Below are positions 1-7,769 of a DNA stretch of 16,024 bases, piece by piece (the stretch's first letter is position 1; every line of letters begins with the position of its first letter). A program made the position numbers and the translations under genes. The notes below the pieces were generated by a model. It did no database searches. It worked only from the letters and a program-made list of their open reading frames with translations, and was not told the DNA's origin. This DNA is from Christensenella sp. UBA1252 (lineage in GTDB: Bacteria > Bacillota > Clostridia > Christensenellales > CAG-1252): contig DBVY01000027.1 in assembly GCA_002308575.1 (NCBI GenBank), positions 1-16,024 of the forward strand, in the 5' to 3' direction.

Positions 1-87
1 GAGAAGGAGGGATTCGAACCCTCGCTACGCTTCACACGTACTACTCCCTTAGCAGGGGAGCCCCTTGAGCCTCTTGGGTACTTCTCC
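1..87 (-). tRNA. tRNA-Ser (anticodon GCU), 3' end cut by window edge
   Basis: Read on the minus strand, this folds as a class II tRNA with a long variable arm. The 5' acceptor strand GGAGAAG (87-81) pairs with CTTCTC at 6-1. The anticodon stem CTCCC/GGGAG encloses the loop CTGCTAA, giving anticodon GCT at 53-51, which reads the serine codons AGC and AGU. The T arm is GAGGG-TTCGAAT-CCCTC (23-7). The long variable arm is typical of tRNA-Ser and agrees with the anticodon. The last acceptor base, the discriminator base and any encoded CCA lie outside the window. A strong promoter sits just upstream. Confidence 0.95.
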
Positions 88-100
88 ATGCCAATCGCGG

Positions 101-147
101 AAATGCTTTATAATAGTATCACAGAAAACCGTACTTGTAAAGCATTT
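101..147. repeat. 10-bp perfect inverted repeat around the tRNA-Ser promoter
   Basis: AAATGCTTTA at 101-110 is the exact reverse complement of TAAAGCATTT at 138-147, with 27 bases between them. The outer arm covers most of the -35 hexamer (136-141), and the inner arm lies at about the predicted transcription start. The position suits an operator or a DNA structure affecting the promoter, but no known regulator site is recognised and chance cannot be excluded. Confidence 0.4.
113..141 (-). promoter_or_regulatory. Sigma-A-type promoter of tRNA-Ser
   Basis: On the minus strand the -35 is TTTACA (141-136), the spacer is 17 bases and the -10 is TACTAT (118-113). A TG placed one base upstream of the -10 gives an extended -10. 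Transcription would start at about 106, some 20 bases before the mature tRNA 5' end. Confidence 0.75.
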
Positions 148-177
148 TTTGAAATTGTAAGGTTCTCTTTTTTATAA

Positions 178-205
178 AAAAGGCGACGGAATTCCGTCGC
201 CTTTT
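178..205 (-). terminator. Two-way intrinsic terminator between the surface lipoprotein and tRNA-Ser
   Basis: GGCGACGGAATTCCGTCGCC (182-201) is a perfect 20-base palindrome, flanked by AAAA and TTTT. On the minus strand the stem is followed by six T residues before TATAAAA, so it should terminate the lipoprotein transcript that ends at 243. On the plus strand only TTTT follows, so that direction is weaker. Confidence 0.85.
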
Positions 206-242
206 CGCTTATTGCGATACAAACGGAATAAGTTCTACTTTA

Positions 243-1826
243 TTATGATGGCTCCCCCGAAATCGGAGAATAGAAAGTAGCGGCGCTGGTAATGTAGCCA
301 ACGAAGCGGGAGCTGCATCCGGCGTCGGAGTACAAATTCATCTCTTCGCTGATCTCGACTTTTCCTTCTTCATTCGTTCCGGTGTAATCGACGTAACTGT
401 ATTTAACATCCCCTTTGTAACAGCAATGCACGGTAATGGGGAAATAATGATAGACTCTGTAATCGTTAATGCTGACGATGAAGTCGCCCGCCCCATCGGA
501 TTGGACATTGATGGGATCGTCCAAAATCTCGTACTGCGTTGCCCCGCCGCCGAGATGATCCATCGCGGAATAGCGCCCGAATATGGTGCCTTCGTACACC
601 AAACCACTCCCGAGCTCCTTTTCCCCGATTTTGAAGGTTACCTTGTGGAAGAGAGGATCTTCGCGGAAAGCGTACCAATTCGCCTTGTCGTCCTCGTCGT
701 GGATCACGATCGCGCCTTTTTCAAACAAGTAATCGCTCTTCCCGCTGTCGCGATAAAGTTTGTATTCCATTCCGCCGCGACGATTGGACGTTTCATTCAC
801 GATCTTACCCCGATAGAAGGTATAATGCTCTAGCTTGCTCTTCTCCTCGATCCCGTTAATGATATGATGGATCGTTACGAAGACGGGAACTTTGTCCAAG
901 TTATCTCTGCGATAGACCGTGATGTCTTCCGTCATTTCGATCGCTTCGTTCGGGTCGATCTCTTCTTTGAATTCCGGATCGCGGAAGACCACGAAATCGC
1001 ACCAATCGAATTTAGTTTCCGCGCCGTATCTTACCGTATCGGAAAGATAAAGCGATTGGGTTCCGTCTTTGTCCACGTCCATAACCGTGTAACGTACGGA
1101 TTGAGGCGTTTGATCGCCTTCACCGTTCGGATCTCCGCCGTTCTCGCCGCCTTCATCGCCGCCGTTTCCGTTTTCTCCGCCGCCGCTTTCACCGCCGCCT
1201 TGATTCGTTTTACCGCTCCCGTCGCCGGCTGTGTTTCCGTTTCCGCCGATCGTGGAACCGCCGTTACCGCTTTCGTTGCCGTTACCGCCTTGCGAGCCGA
1301 TCGCCGCCGCAATTTCTTGAACGGAGCCCGATTCGAAGTACAAAACGTAAATATCGATTTCGGCATTATCGACAGAGGAATCAAAGAAAACGACGACGTC
1401 CTTTCCGTTCAGCGTCGCATAATAGGCGGGGGAATTCGGAAATGCCGTCCAATCGGCAAATGCCGCCGCATACTCTCTCTTTTTGGTTTCGATATAAGCT
1501 CTGACATCCGTTTCGCTCGGGATATTCGTCAACTCGATCCGATAAACCGCGCTGTCCTCAACGACGATCCTGCCCGAAAGCGCGTTCGCCGTCACCATGC
1601 CGTTCGAAACGGTTTCGATCGTGGAAGCGATCTCGCCTGCGGAAGTAAACGTCTGTTTTCCGATCAATTGTCCGGAAACGGTAAGGTTAACCGAACCTTC
1701 GATCTTTATATCGAACGTTCCGTTTTCATCATCGACGTTAACGCCGTCGCACCCGACCAACACGAACAGGCACACGAGCGCCAGCACGAGAACCGTTATC
1801 AAACAAAATTTTTTCATCGTTTTCAT
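243..1826 (-). CDS. Surface lipoprotein with Gly/Asn/Glu-rich linker and InlB-like repeat region
   Basis: This encodes 527 residues. A lipoprotein signal peptide (K-rich start, hydrophobic core at 7-25) ends in the lipobox L-V-G-C with the lipidated cysteine at 26. Residues 28-177 form an N-terminal domain of unknown family. Residues about 178-243 are a low-complexity linker of Gly, Asn, Ser and Glu. The C-terminal half contains segments that resemble InlB B-repeat/MucBP-type beta-grasp units, for example around 244-306, which ends in an ITVYRR strand. The resemblance is by pattern only. The start is supported by AAAGGAG about seven bases upstream; a second ATG at codon 4 is possible. It has its own promoter and terminator, so it is a single-gene unit. 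It probably sits on the outer face of the membrane, possibly in cell-surface contact; the exact function is unknown. Confidence 0.85.
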   Translation of the reverse strand: MKTMKKFCLITVLVLALVCLFVLVGCDGVNVDDENGTFDIKIEGSVNLTVSGQLIGKQTFTSAGEIASTIETVSNGMVTANALSGRIVVEDSAVYRIELTNIPSETDVRAYIETKKREYAAAFADWTAFPNSPAYYATLNGKDVVVFFDSSVDNAEIDIYVLYFESGSVQEIAAAIGSQGGNGNESGNGGSTIGGNGNTAGDGSGKTNQGGGESGGGENGNGGDEGGENGGDPNGEGDQTPQSVRYTVMDVDKDGTQSLYLSDTVRYGAETKFDWCDFVVFRDPEFKEEIDPNEAIEMTEDITVYRRDNLDKVPVFVTIHHIINGIEEKSKLEHYTFYRGKIVNETSNRRGGMEYKLYRDSGKSDYLFEKGAIVIHDEDDKANWYAFREDPLFHKVTFKIGEKELGSGLVYEGTIFGRYSAMDHLGGGATQYEILDDPINVQSDGAGDFIVSINDYRVYHYFPITVHCCYKGDVKYSYVDYTGTNEEGKVEISEEMNLYSDAGCSSRFVGYITSAATFYSPISGEPS

Positions 1827-1853
1827 AGATCTCTCCTTTCGATCGATGCGAAT

Positions 1854-1882
1854 ATTATACCACTAATACCAAAGAGTGTAAA
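1854..1882 (-). promoter_or_regulatory. Promoter of the surface lipoprotein gene
   Basis: The -35 TTTACA (1882-1877), a 17-base spacer and the -10 TATAAT (1859-1854) are near-perfect sigma-A elements. Transcription would start at about 1847, leaving a leader of about 20 bases carrying the Shine-Dalgarno AAAGGAG. It lies immediately after the rsmG terminator, which separates the lipoprotein from the housekeeping operon. Confidence 0.85.
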
Positions 1883-1885
1883 GAC

Positions 1886-1921
1886 AAAAAAACATCCGCC
1901 CCGAACGAGGGGGAACGGATG
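1886..1921 (-). terminator. Intrinsic terminator of the rpmH-rsmG operon
   Basis: On the minus strand, CATCCG (1921-1916) pairs with CGGATG (1898-1893) around an inner CCCC/GGGG stem, with a two-base TT bulge on the 5' side. Seven T residues (1892-1886) follow. It lies 13 bases past the rsmG stop codon. Confidence 0.88.
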
Positions 1922-1934
1922 CTCTTGAAAAAGG

Positions 1935-2600
1935 CTATTTGATTTTCTTTCTCGGATACGCGCTCGGCGTGGAAAACACCTTGTCGATCACGACGATCGT
2001 GCGCGAAAGCCCTTCGAAATCGCGGCGCTCCGCTTTGGTTACGACGCCGCCGAGGAGTTTGATCGCGCCTTCCGCTTCTTTGAGCTCGTCCTTGACGTCG
2101 CCGCCTTTATAGAGGATCGCCCGTCCGCCGACTTTCAACAAAGGAAGCAGATATTGCGCCAAAATTTTGATCTTCGCGACCGCGCGCGCCGTTGCCACGT
2201 CGAAACTTTCGCGAAGCGAAGTATACGCCGCTTCTTCCGCGCGAAGGTGCATCGCCGCACCCGGAAGATCCAAAACCGCAAGCGTGTCCTTCAAAAATAC
2301 CACCCTTTTGTTCAAAGCGTCCAACATCGTGATATCGAGGTCGTCCCTCACGATCTTCAAGGGGATCGCGGGGAAGCCCGCGCCGCTTCCGACGTCCACC
2401 ACGCGAGCGCCTTTCGGGAAAAAGTCGAGCGCAGACAAACTATCCGCGAAGTGCTTTACGTCCACTTCGTTTCGCTCCGTCACGGCGGTCAGGTTGAACT
2501 TTTCGTTCCAAGACGTCAGGTTGCCGTAATAAAGATCAAACAGCCTTTCTTCCCTCTCGCCGATCTCGACGTTCATTTTCGCAAGGATCTCTTTCAACAT
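1935..2600 (-). CDS. rsmG: 16S rRNA (guanine-527 N7)-methyltransferase RsmG
   Basis: A SAM-dependent methyltransferase that by family knowledge makes m7G527 in 16S rRNA, near the decoding site; loss in other bacteria gives low-level streptomycin resistance. The 221 residues are close to the family's usual length. The SAM-binding glycine loop DVGSGAGFPAIPL is at 69-81. Other family marks are NLTAVTE (36-42), HFADSL (50-55) and the ARAVAK segment (139-144). The start follows the mnmG stop by a single base, so translation is probably coupled. It is the last gene of the operon and ends at a TAG followed by an intrinsic terminator. The C-terminal YPRKKIK tail matches the family's usual YPRK-type ending. 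Confidence 0.96.
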   Translation of the reverse strand: MLKEILAKMNVEIGEREERLFDLYYGNLTSWNEKFNLTAVTERNEVDVKHFADSLSALDFFPKGARVVDVGSGAGFPAIPLKIVRDDLDITMLDALNKRVVFLKDTLAVLDLPGAAMHLRAEEAAYTSLRESFDVATARAVAKIKILAQYLLPLLKVGGRAILYKGGDVKDELKEAEGAIKLLGGVVTKAERRDFEGLSRTIVVIDKVFSTPSAYPRKKIK

Positions 2601-2601
2601 T

Positions 2602-4443
2602 TTATCGGTTCCCCTTTACGAGATAGGTGATCAAAACCGCGATATCCGCGGGACTGACGCCGCTGATCCTCGACGCTTGCCCGAGCGTAAGCGGGCGGAT
2701 CTTATCGAGTTTTTGGCGCGCTTCGATCCGAAGGTTCGGCATCGACAAATAGTTGATCCCTTCCGGGATCTTTTTCTCTTCCATTTTGCGCATTTCTTCG
2801 CGGTGCGCGGCTTCCTTCACGAGGTAACCGCCGTACTTTACGTCCACGGCGCATTCTTCCGCAAGATCCTCGTCCCGAAGGTCTTCGGGCAGAAACGGAA
2901 GGATATCTTTCGCGGAAATAAACGAGCGCTTCAAAAGCTCTTCGATCGACATGCCCGCCGAGGCGGTTTCACCCTTTTCCGCAAACAGCGCTTCGACGCT
3001 TTTTAAGGGAACTTTGATTTTGAACGCTTCCGCGATCGCCTCTTTCTTCCCGTTTCTTTCGAGGAAGCTTTGCCATCTCTCGTCCGAAACGAGACCGATC
3101 TCGCGCCCGAGGGGCGTTAAGCGCTTGTCCGCGTTATCCTGCCGAAGCGACAAGCGATATTCCGCGCGCGCAGTCATCATTCGATAGGGTTCGTTCGTGC
3201 CTTTCGTTACGAGGTCGTCGATCAAAACGCCGATATACGCTTCGTCGCGTCCGAGCACGACGGGCGGCAGATTTTTGAGGCGCCGCGCGGCGTTGATACC
3301 CGCCATAATGCCCTGCGCCGCCGCTTCCTCGTAACCGCTGCTGCCGTTGAACTGACCCGCGGAAAACAGGTTTTTGATCATTTTGACTTCGAGCGCCGGG
3401 GTCAGCGCCAGCGGATCGATGCAATCGTACTCGATCGCGTACGCATAGCGCGCGAACCGCACGTTTTCGAGCCCTTTTACGCTGCGATACATCTTTTCCT
3501 GCACGTCCTTGGGCATCGAACTGCTCATGCCTTGCACGTACATCAATTCGCCGTCCTTGACTTCGGGTTCGATAAAGATCTGGTGGCGCTCTTTATCCGC
3601 AAAACGCATAATCTTATCTTCGATCGACGGGCAATAGCGCGGGCCGACGCCGTGGATCGTTCCGTTATAGAGCGGCGCGCGATCGATATTGTCGCGAATG
3701 ATCTTATGGGTGGTTTCGTTCGTATAGGTCAGATAGCAAGGAACCTGTTCGAGGAGTTTGCCTTTGGTCAAAAAGGAAAAACAGTTGATATCGAAATCTC
3801 CGTCCTCCCTCTCCATCACCGAATAATCTATACTGTTCGCGTACACGCGCGCGGGCGTTCCTGTTTTAAAACGGCGGAGCGGCAACCCTTTTGCGACGAG
3901 CGCGGCGGAAAGCTTTTTCGCATTCTCGAACCCGTAGGGACCCGCCTCGTGGATCTCTTCGCCTGTGATCGTGCGCGAAGAAAGATAAACGCCCGTGCAA
4001 AGGACGACAACTTCGGAAAAGATATTTTCGCCGTTAATCACGGCGCCCGCGACTTTCCCGTCCTCGACGAGGATATCCTCGCATTCGCCTTCGAGAAGAG
4101 TCAGGTTCTTTTCGGAAAGAAGAGTTCGGAGCATATTTTCGTGGTAGACCTCTTTATCCGTCTGCCCGCGCAAACTCTGCACCGCGGCGCCCTTATTCTT
4201 ATTCAGCATTTTGATTTGCAAAAGAGAAGAATCGGCGTTCAGCCCCATTTGCCCGCCGAGCGCGTCCACCTCGCGAACGAGATGGCCTTTGCCCGTGCCG
4301 CCGACGTTCGGGTTGCACGCCATATGCGAAACCGAATTCTTCGATAGCGTTACGATTAACGTTTGATTTCCGAGTCGAGCGAGCGCAAGCGCGGCTTCTA
4401 CGCCCGCATGCCCTGCGCCGACCACGATCGCGTCGTATTTCAT
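2602..4443 (-). CDS. mnmG: tRNA uridine-5-carboxymethylaminomethyl modification enzyme MnmG (GidA)
   Basis: The FAD-binding partner of MnmE. Together they place the aminomethyl or carboxymethylaminomethyl group on U34 of tRNAs reading split codon boxes, using methylene-tetrahydrofolate. The 613 residues fit the family (about 620-630). The N-terminal dinucleotide fold is GAGHAGVEAA (9-18). The two conserved cysteine regions are present: C43 in MACNPNVGGTGKGH and C271 in VGPRYCPSIEDKI. A third hallmark, the AGQFNGSSGYEEAAAQG segment, lies further on. The frame is open for a further 59 codons upstream, but the ATG at 4443 is chosen because it starts directly with the MKYDAIVVGAG fold and overlaps the mnmE stop as ATGA. 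The C-terminal helical domain is complete. Confidence 0.97.
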   Translation of the reverse strand: MKYDAIVVGAGHAGVEAALALARLGNQTLIVTLSKNSVSHMACNPNVGGTGKGHLVREVDALGGQMGLNADSSLLQIKMLNKNKGAAVQSLRGQTDKEVYHENMLRTLLSEKNLTLLEGECEDILVEDGKVAGAVINGENIFSEVVVLCTGVYLSSRTITGEEIHEAGPYGFENAKKLSAALVAKGLPLRRFKTGTPARVYANSIDYSVMEREDGDFDINCFSFLTKGKLLEQVPCYLTYTNETTHKIIRDNIDRAPLYNGTIHGVGPRYCPSIEDKIMRFADKERHQIFIEPEVKDGELMYVQGMSSSMPKDVQEKMYRSVKGLENVRFARYAYAIEYDCIDPLALTPALEVKMIKNLFSAGQFNGSSGYEEAAAQGIMAGINAARRLKNLPPVVLGRDEAYIGVLIDDLVTKGTNEPYRMMTARAEYRLSLRQDNADKRLTPLGREIGLVSDERWQSFLERNGKKEAIAEAFKIKVPLKSVEALFAEKGETASAGMSIEELLKRSFISAKDILPFLPEDLRDEDLAEECAVDVKYGGYLVKEAAHREEMRKMEEKKIPEGINYLSMPNLRIEARQKLDKIRPLTLGQASRISGVSPADIAVLITYLVKGNR

Positions 4444-5753
4444 TTTCCCACACAAAAACGGCTGAACACGTCGTTGATTACGCGTTCGGTCGCTCCTTTT
4501 CCCGATATCTCCGAAAGAGCGCCGATGCTCTCGCGGAGATCCAAAAGCACGCATTCCGCGTTCGCCATTTCCCAAGCGGACAAAGCATCGTCCAGCGATT
4601 TCAGCGCGCGGCGCAAACAATCGGCGTGGCGCTCTTCGGTCAGAGCGTCCTCCGCGCGATAATCTCCGATCGCGGCGCGCACGATCGCGTCCAGCAAAAC
4701 GGGAACGCCTTCGCCCGTCTTCGCGCTGACGTTCAATCCGTTTTCAGAAACGCCGAGAACGTCCACCTTGTTGCTGACCAAAATCACCTTTTTCGAAAAA
4801 CTGCGGATCAACGCGAGCTCATCCTCGTCCGGCGCGGAATTCGCTTCCGCCACGTAAACGACGACGTCCGCGCCGCGCGCGGCGGATAGAGAACGCTCGA
4901 TGCCGATGCTCTCGACGACGTCCTGCGTTTCGCGCAGTCCCGCCGTGTCCAAAAAGCGAAGTTTGACGCCTTTGTGGATCATCGTTTCGTCCACGATATC
5001 GCGCGTCGTGCCGTGCACGTCCGTTACGATCGCGCGCTGATGCCCGACGATCGCATTCAATAAGGACGACTTTCCGACGTTCGTCTTTCCGACGATCGCG
5101 ACCGTTACGCCGCCCTTAACGAGTTTCCCTTCTTTAAACGAGGCAAGGAGCGACTTCGTTTTGTCGCGAACGGAAAGCGCCCTTTCGCGCGCGTCGTCCG
5201 CCTCGAACGCCATTTCCTCGGGGTAATCCAAAAAGGCTTCCATCGTCGAAAGCACTTTCGTAAGCTCCTCGGTCAGCGCGTCTATCTTTTCGTTGAAACG
5301 CCCGCTCATCAGAGAATAGGCGCCGCGCAGTTCCGCTTCGCTCTCCGCCGAGATCATCGCCGAAACGCCTTCCGCTTCGTCAAGCGTCAGTTTTCCGGCA
5401 TAGAACGCGCGCTTCGTAAACTCGCCCGCCGCCGCCAATCTCGCGCCCGCGCCGAGCAGATCTTCCAATACCTTTTTAACGAGGAAGGATCCGCCGTGCA
5501 AATGAAATTCCACCATATCTTCGCCCGTATAGGAATGGGGCGCGCGGAAATAGACCATCATGCACTTTTCTTTGATCGCGCCGTCAGAAAAAGTTCCCAA
5601 ACGAAGATCGTTCGGGACGACGTCCTCGATCGAAGATATCCTCGGAGAATTAAAAAATCGGAGCGCAAGGCATAATGCTTGCTCTCCGCTCATTCTGACG
5701 ATACCGATCGCGCCTTCCCCGACGGGGGTTGAGATCGCCGCGATGGTATCCAT
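4440..5753 (-). CDS. mnmE: tRNA modification GTPase MnmE (TrmE)
   Basis: A potassium-activated GTPase that works with MnmG on U34 of tRNA. The 437 residues are slightly short of the usual 450-460. The N-terminal folate-binding domain begins DTIAAISTPVGEGAIGIVR. The helical domain carries a nested G domain with G1 GKTNVGKS (222-229), the GTTRD switch segment (248-252), G3 DTAG (269-272) and G4 NKVD (328-331). The C-terminus FCVGK matches the family's F-C-[IV]-G-K ending, with the functional cysteine at 434. The start lies two bases after the jag stop. The last bases overlap the mnmG start by four, as expected for two subunits of one complex. Confidence 0.97.
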   Translation of the reverse strand: MDTIAAISTPVGEGAIGIVRMSGEQALCLALRFFNSPRISSIEDVVPNDLRLGTFSDGAIKEKCMMVYFRAPHSYTGEDMVEFHLHGGSFLVKKVLEDLLGAGARLAAAGEFTKRAFYAGKLTLDEAEGVSAMISAESEAELRGAYSLMSGRFNEKIDALTEELTKVLSTMEAFLDYPEEMAFEADDARERALSVRDKTKSLLASFKEGKLVKGGVTVAIVGKTNVGKSSLLNAIVGHQRAIVTDVHGTTRDIVDETMIHKGVKLRFLDTAGLRETQDVVESIGIERSLSAARGADVVVYVAEANSAPDEDELALIRSFSKKVILVSNKVDVLGVSENGLNVSAKTGEGVPVLLDAIVRAAIGDYRAEDALTEERHADCLRRALKSLDDALSAWEMANAECVLLDLRESIGALSEISGKGATERVINDVFSRFCVGK

Positions 5754-5755
5754 TC

Positions 5756-6439
5756 TTAAAAACCTCTTCTTTTCGCGCCGAAACTTCTCGTCTTGATCCC
5801 GTGCTTACGGAAAGAACTTTGCGTTCCGAACGTTCTTTCGGGCTCTTTCGGATCGATCGTAACGAAGCGGTTCGGCTCCGTGCCGGTCGAGAACGTAACG
5901 ACGTCGTCGTTTTCCGCGAGCGTTTCGTGGACGATTTTTCTGTCGTGCGGGTTCATCGGTTCAAGCTCGACTCTCTGACGATTGCGAACGGCTTTATCCG
6001 CAAGACGCTTCGCAAGGTCGCGCAAAGTCGCTTCGCGCCTGACTCTGTAATTTTCGGCGTCTACGGCGACTTTTGTGTAGGTTTCTTTGTCGCGGTTCAT
6101 CGCGATCTGCGCGAGATATTGGATCGCGTCCAACACTTCGCCCCTGTGACCGATCGCGAAGGACGAATCCTCGCCGCTGATCGTAACGCGGTAACCCGAT
6201 TCGATCGGCTCGACGTCGAGCGAGCAATCGAGATCCATTCTGTCCAAAAGGCCGCAAACGAAGTCCAACACGCCGTCCTCTTCCGACCATTTCGTGGAAA
6301 GGCGAACGATCGCCTCCTCTCCGTTTCCGCCTTCGGAAATCACTTCGACGTCCACTTGGCTTTCATCCATTCCGAGTTGGAGCAGCCCTTGCTTGACGGC
6401 TTCTTCCACGCTCTCCGCTTTCTTTTCAATACTGATCAT
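5756..6439 (-). CDS. jag: RNA-binding protein Jag/KhpB (Jag-N, KH and R3H domains)
   Basis: A cytoplasmic RNA-binding protein of the KhpB (EloR/Jag) family, linked in other Gram-positive bacteria to control of cell elongation and sporulation-associated genes. The 227 residues show the family order: a Jag-N domain (about 2-50), a KH domain with the GxxG loop GHRG at 97-100, and an R3H domain with the R-x3-H pair R167/H171 (DRKIVHETLAE). A basic tail covers about 200-227. A strong Shine-Dalgarno GGAGGAA just upstream supports the start. It follows yidC after 35 bases, the longest gap in the operon, and precedes mnmE by two bases. The partner KhpA is not in this window. Confidence 0.95.
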   Translation of the reverse strand: MISIEKKAESVEEAVKQGLLQLGMDESQVDVEVISEGGNGEEAIVRLSTKWSEEDGVLDFVCGLLDRMDLDCSLDVEPIESGYRVTISGEDSSFAIGHRGEVLDAIQYLAQIAMNRDKETYTKVAVDAENYRVRREATLRDLAKRLADKAVRNRQRVELEPMNPHDRKIVHETLAENDDVVTFSTGTEPNRFVTIDPKEPERTFGTQSSFRKHGIKTRSFGAKRRGF

Positions 6440-6474
6440 AGTTCCTCCGAACGGCAGAAAGCCGTTTCATTAAA

Positions 6475-7539
6475 TTATCTCTTGAAAGTAACCTGCAAAC
6501 GGCGATCTTCTTCCTTTGCGTCCAGCTTCTTTTGGATCACGTTCCAAGCCGCGTTGAAAAGGACGGTGATAAAGGAGTTCATAACCATATAGATACAGAA
6601 CGCCGAAGAATAGAACAAGGCGAACACGCCCATCATCGCGGGCATCATCCAGTTCATCGCTTTCATCATTCCCTGCCCGGCGTTGGTCGGGTTTCCGTTC
6701 GCGTCCGTCTGCTGAGGCATTTCGGGTTGGTTCGCTTTGGTCAGCTTGACCGAAACGATCGAAAGCGCGATCGACAGAAGGGGCAGGATAAAGTATCCGT
6801 TCCAATGCTTCATATCGAAGAACGTGACTTTGTTATAAGACTCCATCGCGGGTTTCAAAACGGCGTCGTACCCGTCGTTATAGCGTGAACGAGAAAGGTT
6901 CAAGACCCTCGTTTCGTCCGGCAGTTTCGCGTTCAATTGACCGAGCCCCCTACCGACGAATTTTTTTTCGGTGGGAACGGGGTTCGCATAGGTGTCCGGC
7001 ATAAAGACGTTCTTGATCCACAGCCAGCCCTCTTTTTCCTCGTTGTACGCCGCGACCATCTCCTGATCGAGCGCGTCTTCCGTGATCGAAGGATTCGCTT
7101 CGACCGTCTGCTCATATTTCAGCGTCAGATCGTAAACGATCGTTTCGTTCTTGTAACGAACGGCGGCGTTAAAGCCGGAGAAGACGACGAAGAAGATCAC
7201 GAGCGTCAAAAGCGCGGGCAAGCAACCGCCCGTCATCGAATAGCCGTGCTTCTTGTAAAGCTCCATCTGTTTTTGTTGCAAAACGTCGGGCGCATTCGCA
7301 TACGTCTTTTTGAGTTTTTCAAGCTCGGGCTGAATGATCTTCATCGCCCGATTGTTTTTCATCATCGTGCGCTTTTGCCAAACATCCAAAGGCGACAGGA
7401 TGAGTTTCAGCGCAACGGTAAACAAAACGACCGTCCAACCGAAGTTTCCGATGCCTTTATACATCAAAAAGATCAGTTTGCCGATCCAGTTCGTAATCGT
7501 AGGAGCGCTCGAAACGAAAAACGAAGTTAAAGTAACCAT
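6475..7539 (-). CDS. yidC: Membrane protein insertase YidC/Oxa1 family
   Basis: Inserts and folds inner-membrane proteins, alone or with SecYEG. The 354 residues carry the YidC/Oxa1 core: a first core helix TVVLFTVALKLILSPLDV (36-53), a cytoplasmic helical hairpin (about 55-100, KNNRAMKIIQPELEKLKKTY), then hydrophobic segments at about 104-124, 250-266, 297-312 and 315-335. K45 sits where most Gram-positive homologues have the conserved groove arginine, a conservative change. Two points are unusual. There is no lipoprotein signal or lipobox at the N-terminus, although many Bacillota YidC proteins have one. A long polar insertion (about 125-248) lies between two membrane segments and is predicted outside the cell. 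The gene overlaps yidD by 13 bases. Confidence 0.95.
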   Translation of the reverse strand: MVTLTSFFVSSAPTITNWIGKLIFLMYKGIGNFGWTVVLFTVALKLILSPLDVWQKRTMMKNNRAMKIIQPELEKLKKTYANAPDVLQQKQMELYKKHGYSMTGGCLPALLTLVIFFVVFSGFNAAVRYKNETIVYDLTLKYEQTVEANPSITEDALDQEMVAAYNEEKEGWLWIKNVFMPDTYANPVPTEKKFVGRGLGQLNAKLPDETRVLNLSRSRYNDGYDAVLKPAMESYNKVTFFDMKHWNGYFILPLLSIALSIVSVKLTKANQPEMPQQTDANGNPTNAGQGMMKAMNWMMPAMMGVFALFYSSAFCIYMVMNSFITVLFNAAWNVIQKKLDAKEEDRRLQVTFKR

Positions 7540-7769
7540 TTGGCTTTTCCTCTATAATTCTCTTTGACGGGGTCAAACCCGCCTTTTGCAAAGGGGTTGC
7601 AACGCAAAATGCGCAGAAAACCTTTGATAATGCCTCGAAAGATCCCGTACTTCTCGATCGCCTGATAAGTATACGAAGAGCAAGACGGGGTGTAAATACA
7701 TTTATTCGGAAGGGCGGGCGATATGCTCGATTTATAAAACCCGAGAAGGGTTTTAGCCGCTTTATTCAT
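7527..7769 (-). CDS. yidD: Membrane protein insertion efficiency factor YidD
   Basis: A small protein that in E. coli helps YidC-dependent membrane insertion; its mechanism is not settled. The 80 residues fit the family. The signature cysteines are C24 (NKCIYTPSC), C30 (PSCSSYTYQAI) and C57 (RILRCNPF), followed by GGFDPV. The frame stays open upstream for 47 more codons, but those overlap rnpA, so the ATG at 7769 is chosen. It gives the usual N-terminus (MNKAAKTLLGFYKSSISP) and overlaps the rnpA stop by eight bases. The 3' end overlaps yidC by 13 bases. The nested order rnpA-yidD-yidC is standard for this locus. Confidence 0.95.
   Translation of the reverse strand: MNKAAKTLLGFYKSSISPALPNKCIYTPSCSSYTYQAIEKYGIFRGIIKGFLRILRCNPFAKGGFDPVKENYRGKAKWLL

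Noticed and set aside
426..1928. Long plus-strand frames opposite the surface lipoprotein (for example 864-1928)
   Set aside because: They mirror the repetitive codons of the minus-strand gene, which has a signal peptide, promoter and Shine-Dalgarno; the plus frames have none and run through its promoter.
3590..3602. TTATCCGCA as a DnaA box (also at about 5994-6002)
   Set aside because: Each has a mismatch, is isolated and lies inside a coding region (mnmG, jag); there is no cluster or AT-rich unwinding region.
3532..4347. 271-codon plus-strand frame opposite mnmG
   Set aside because: It lies wholly inside a clearly identified conserved gene, and its composition (Arg, Phe, Asp-rich) is that of an antisense shadow.
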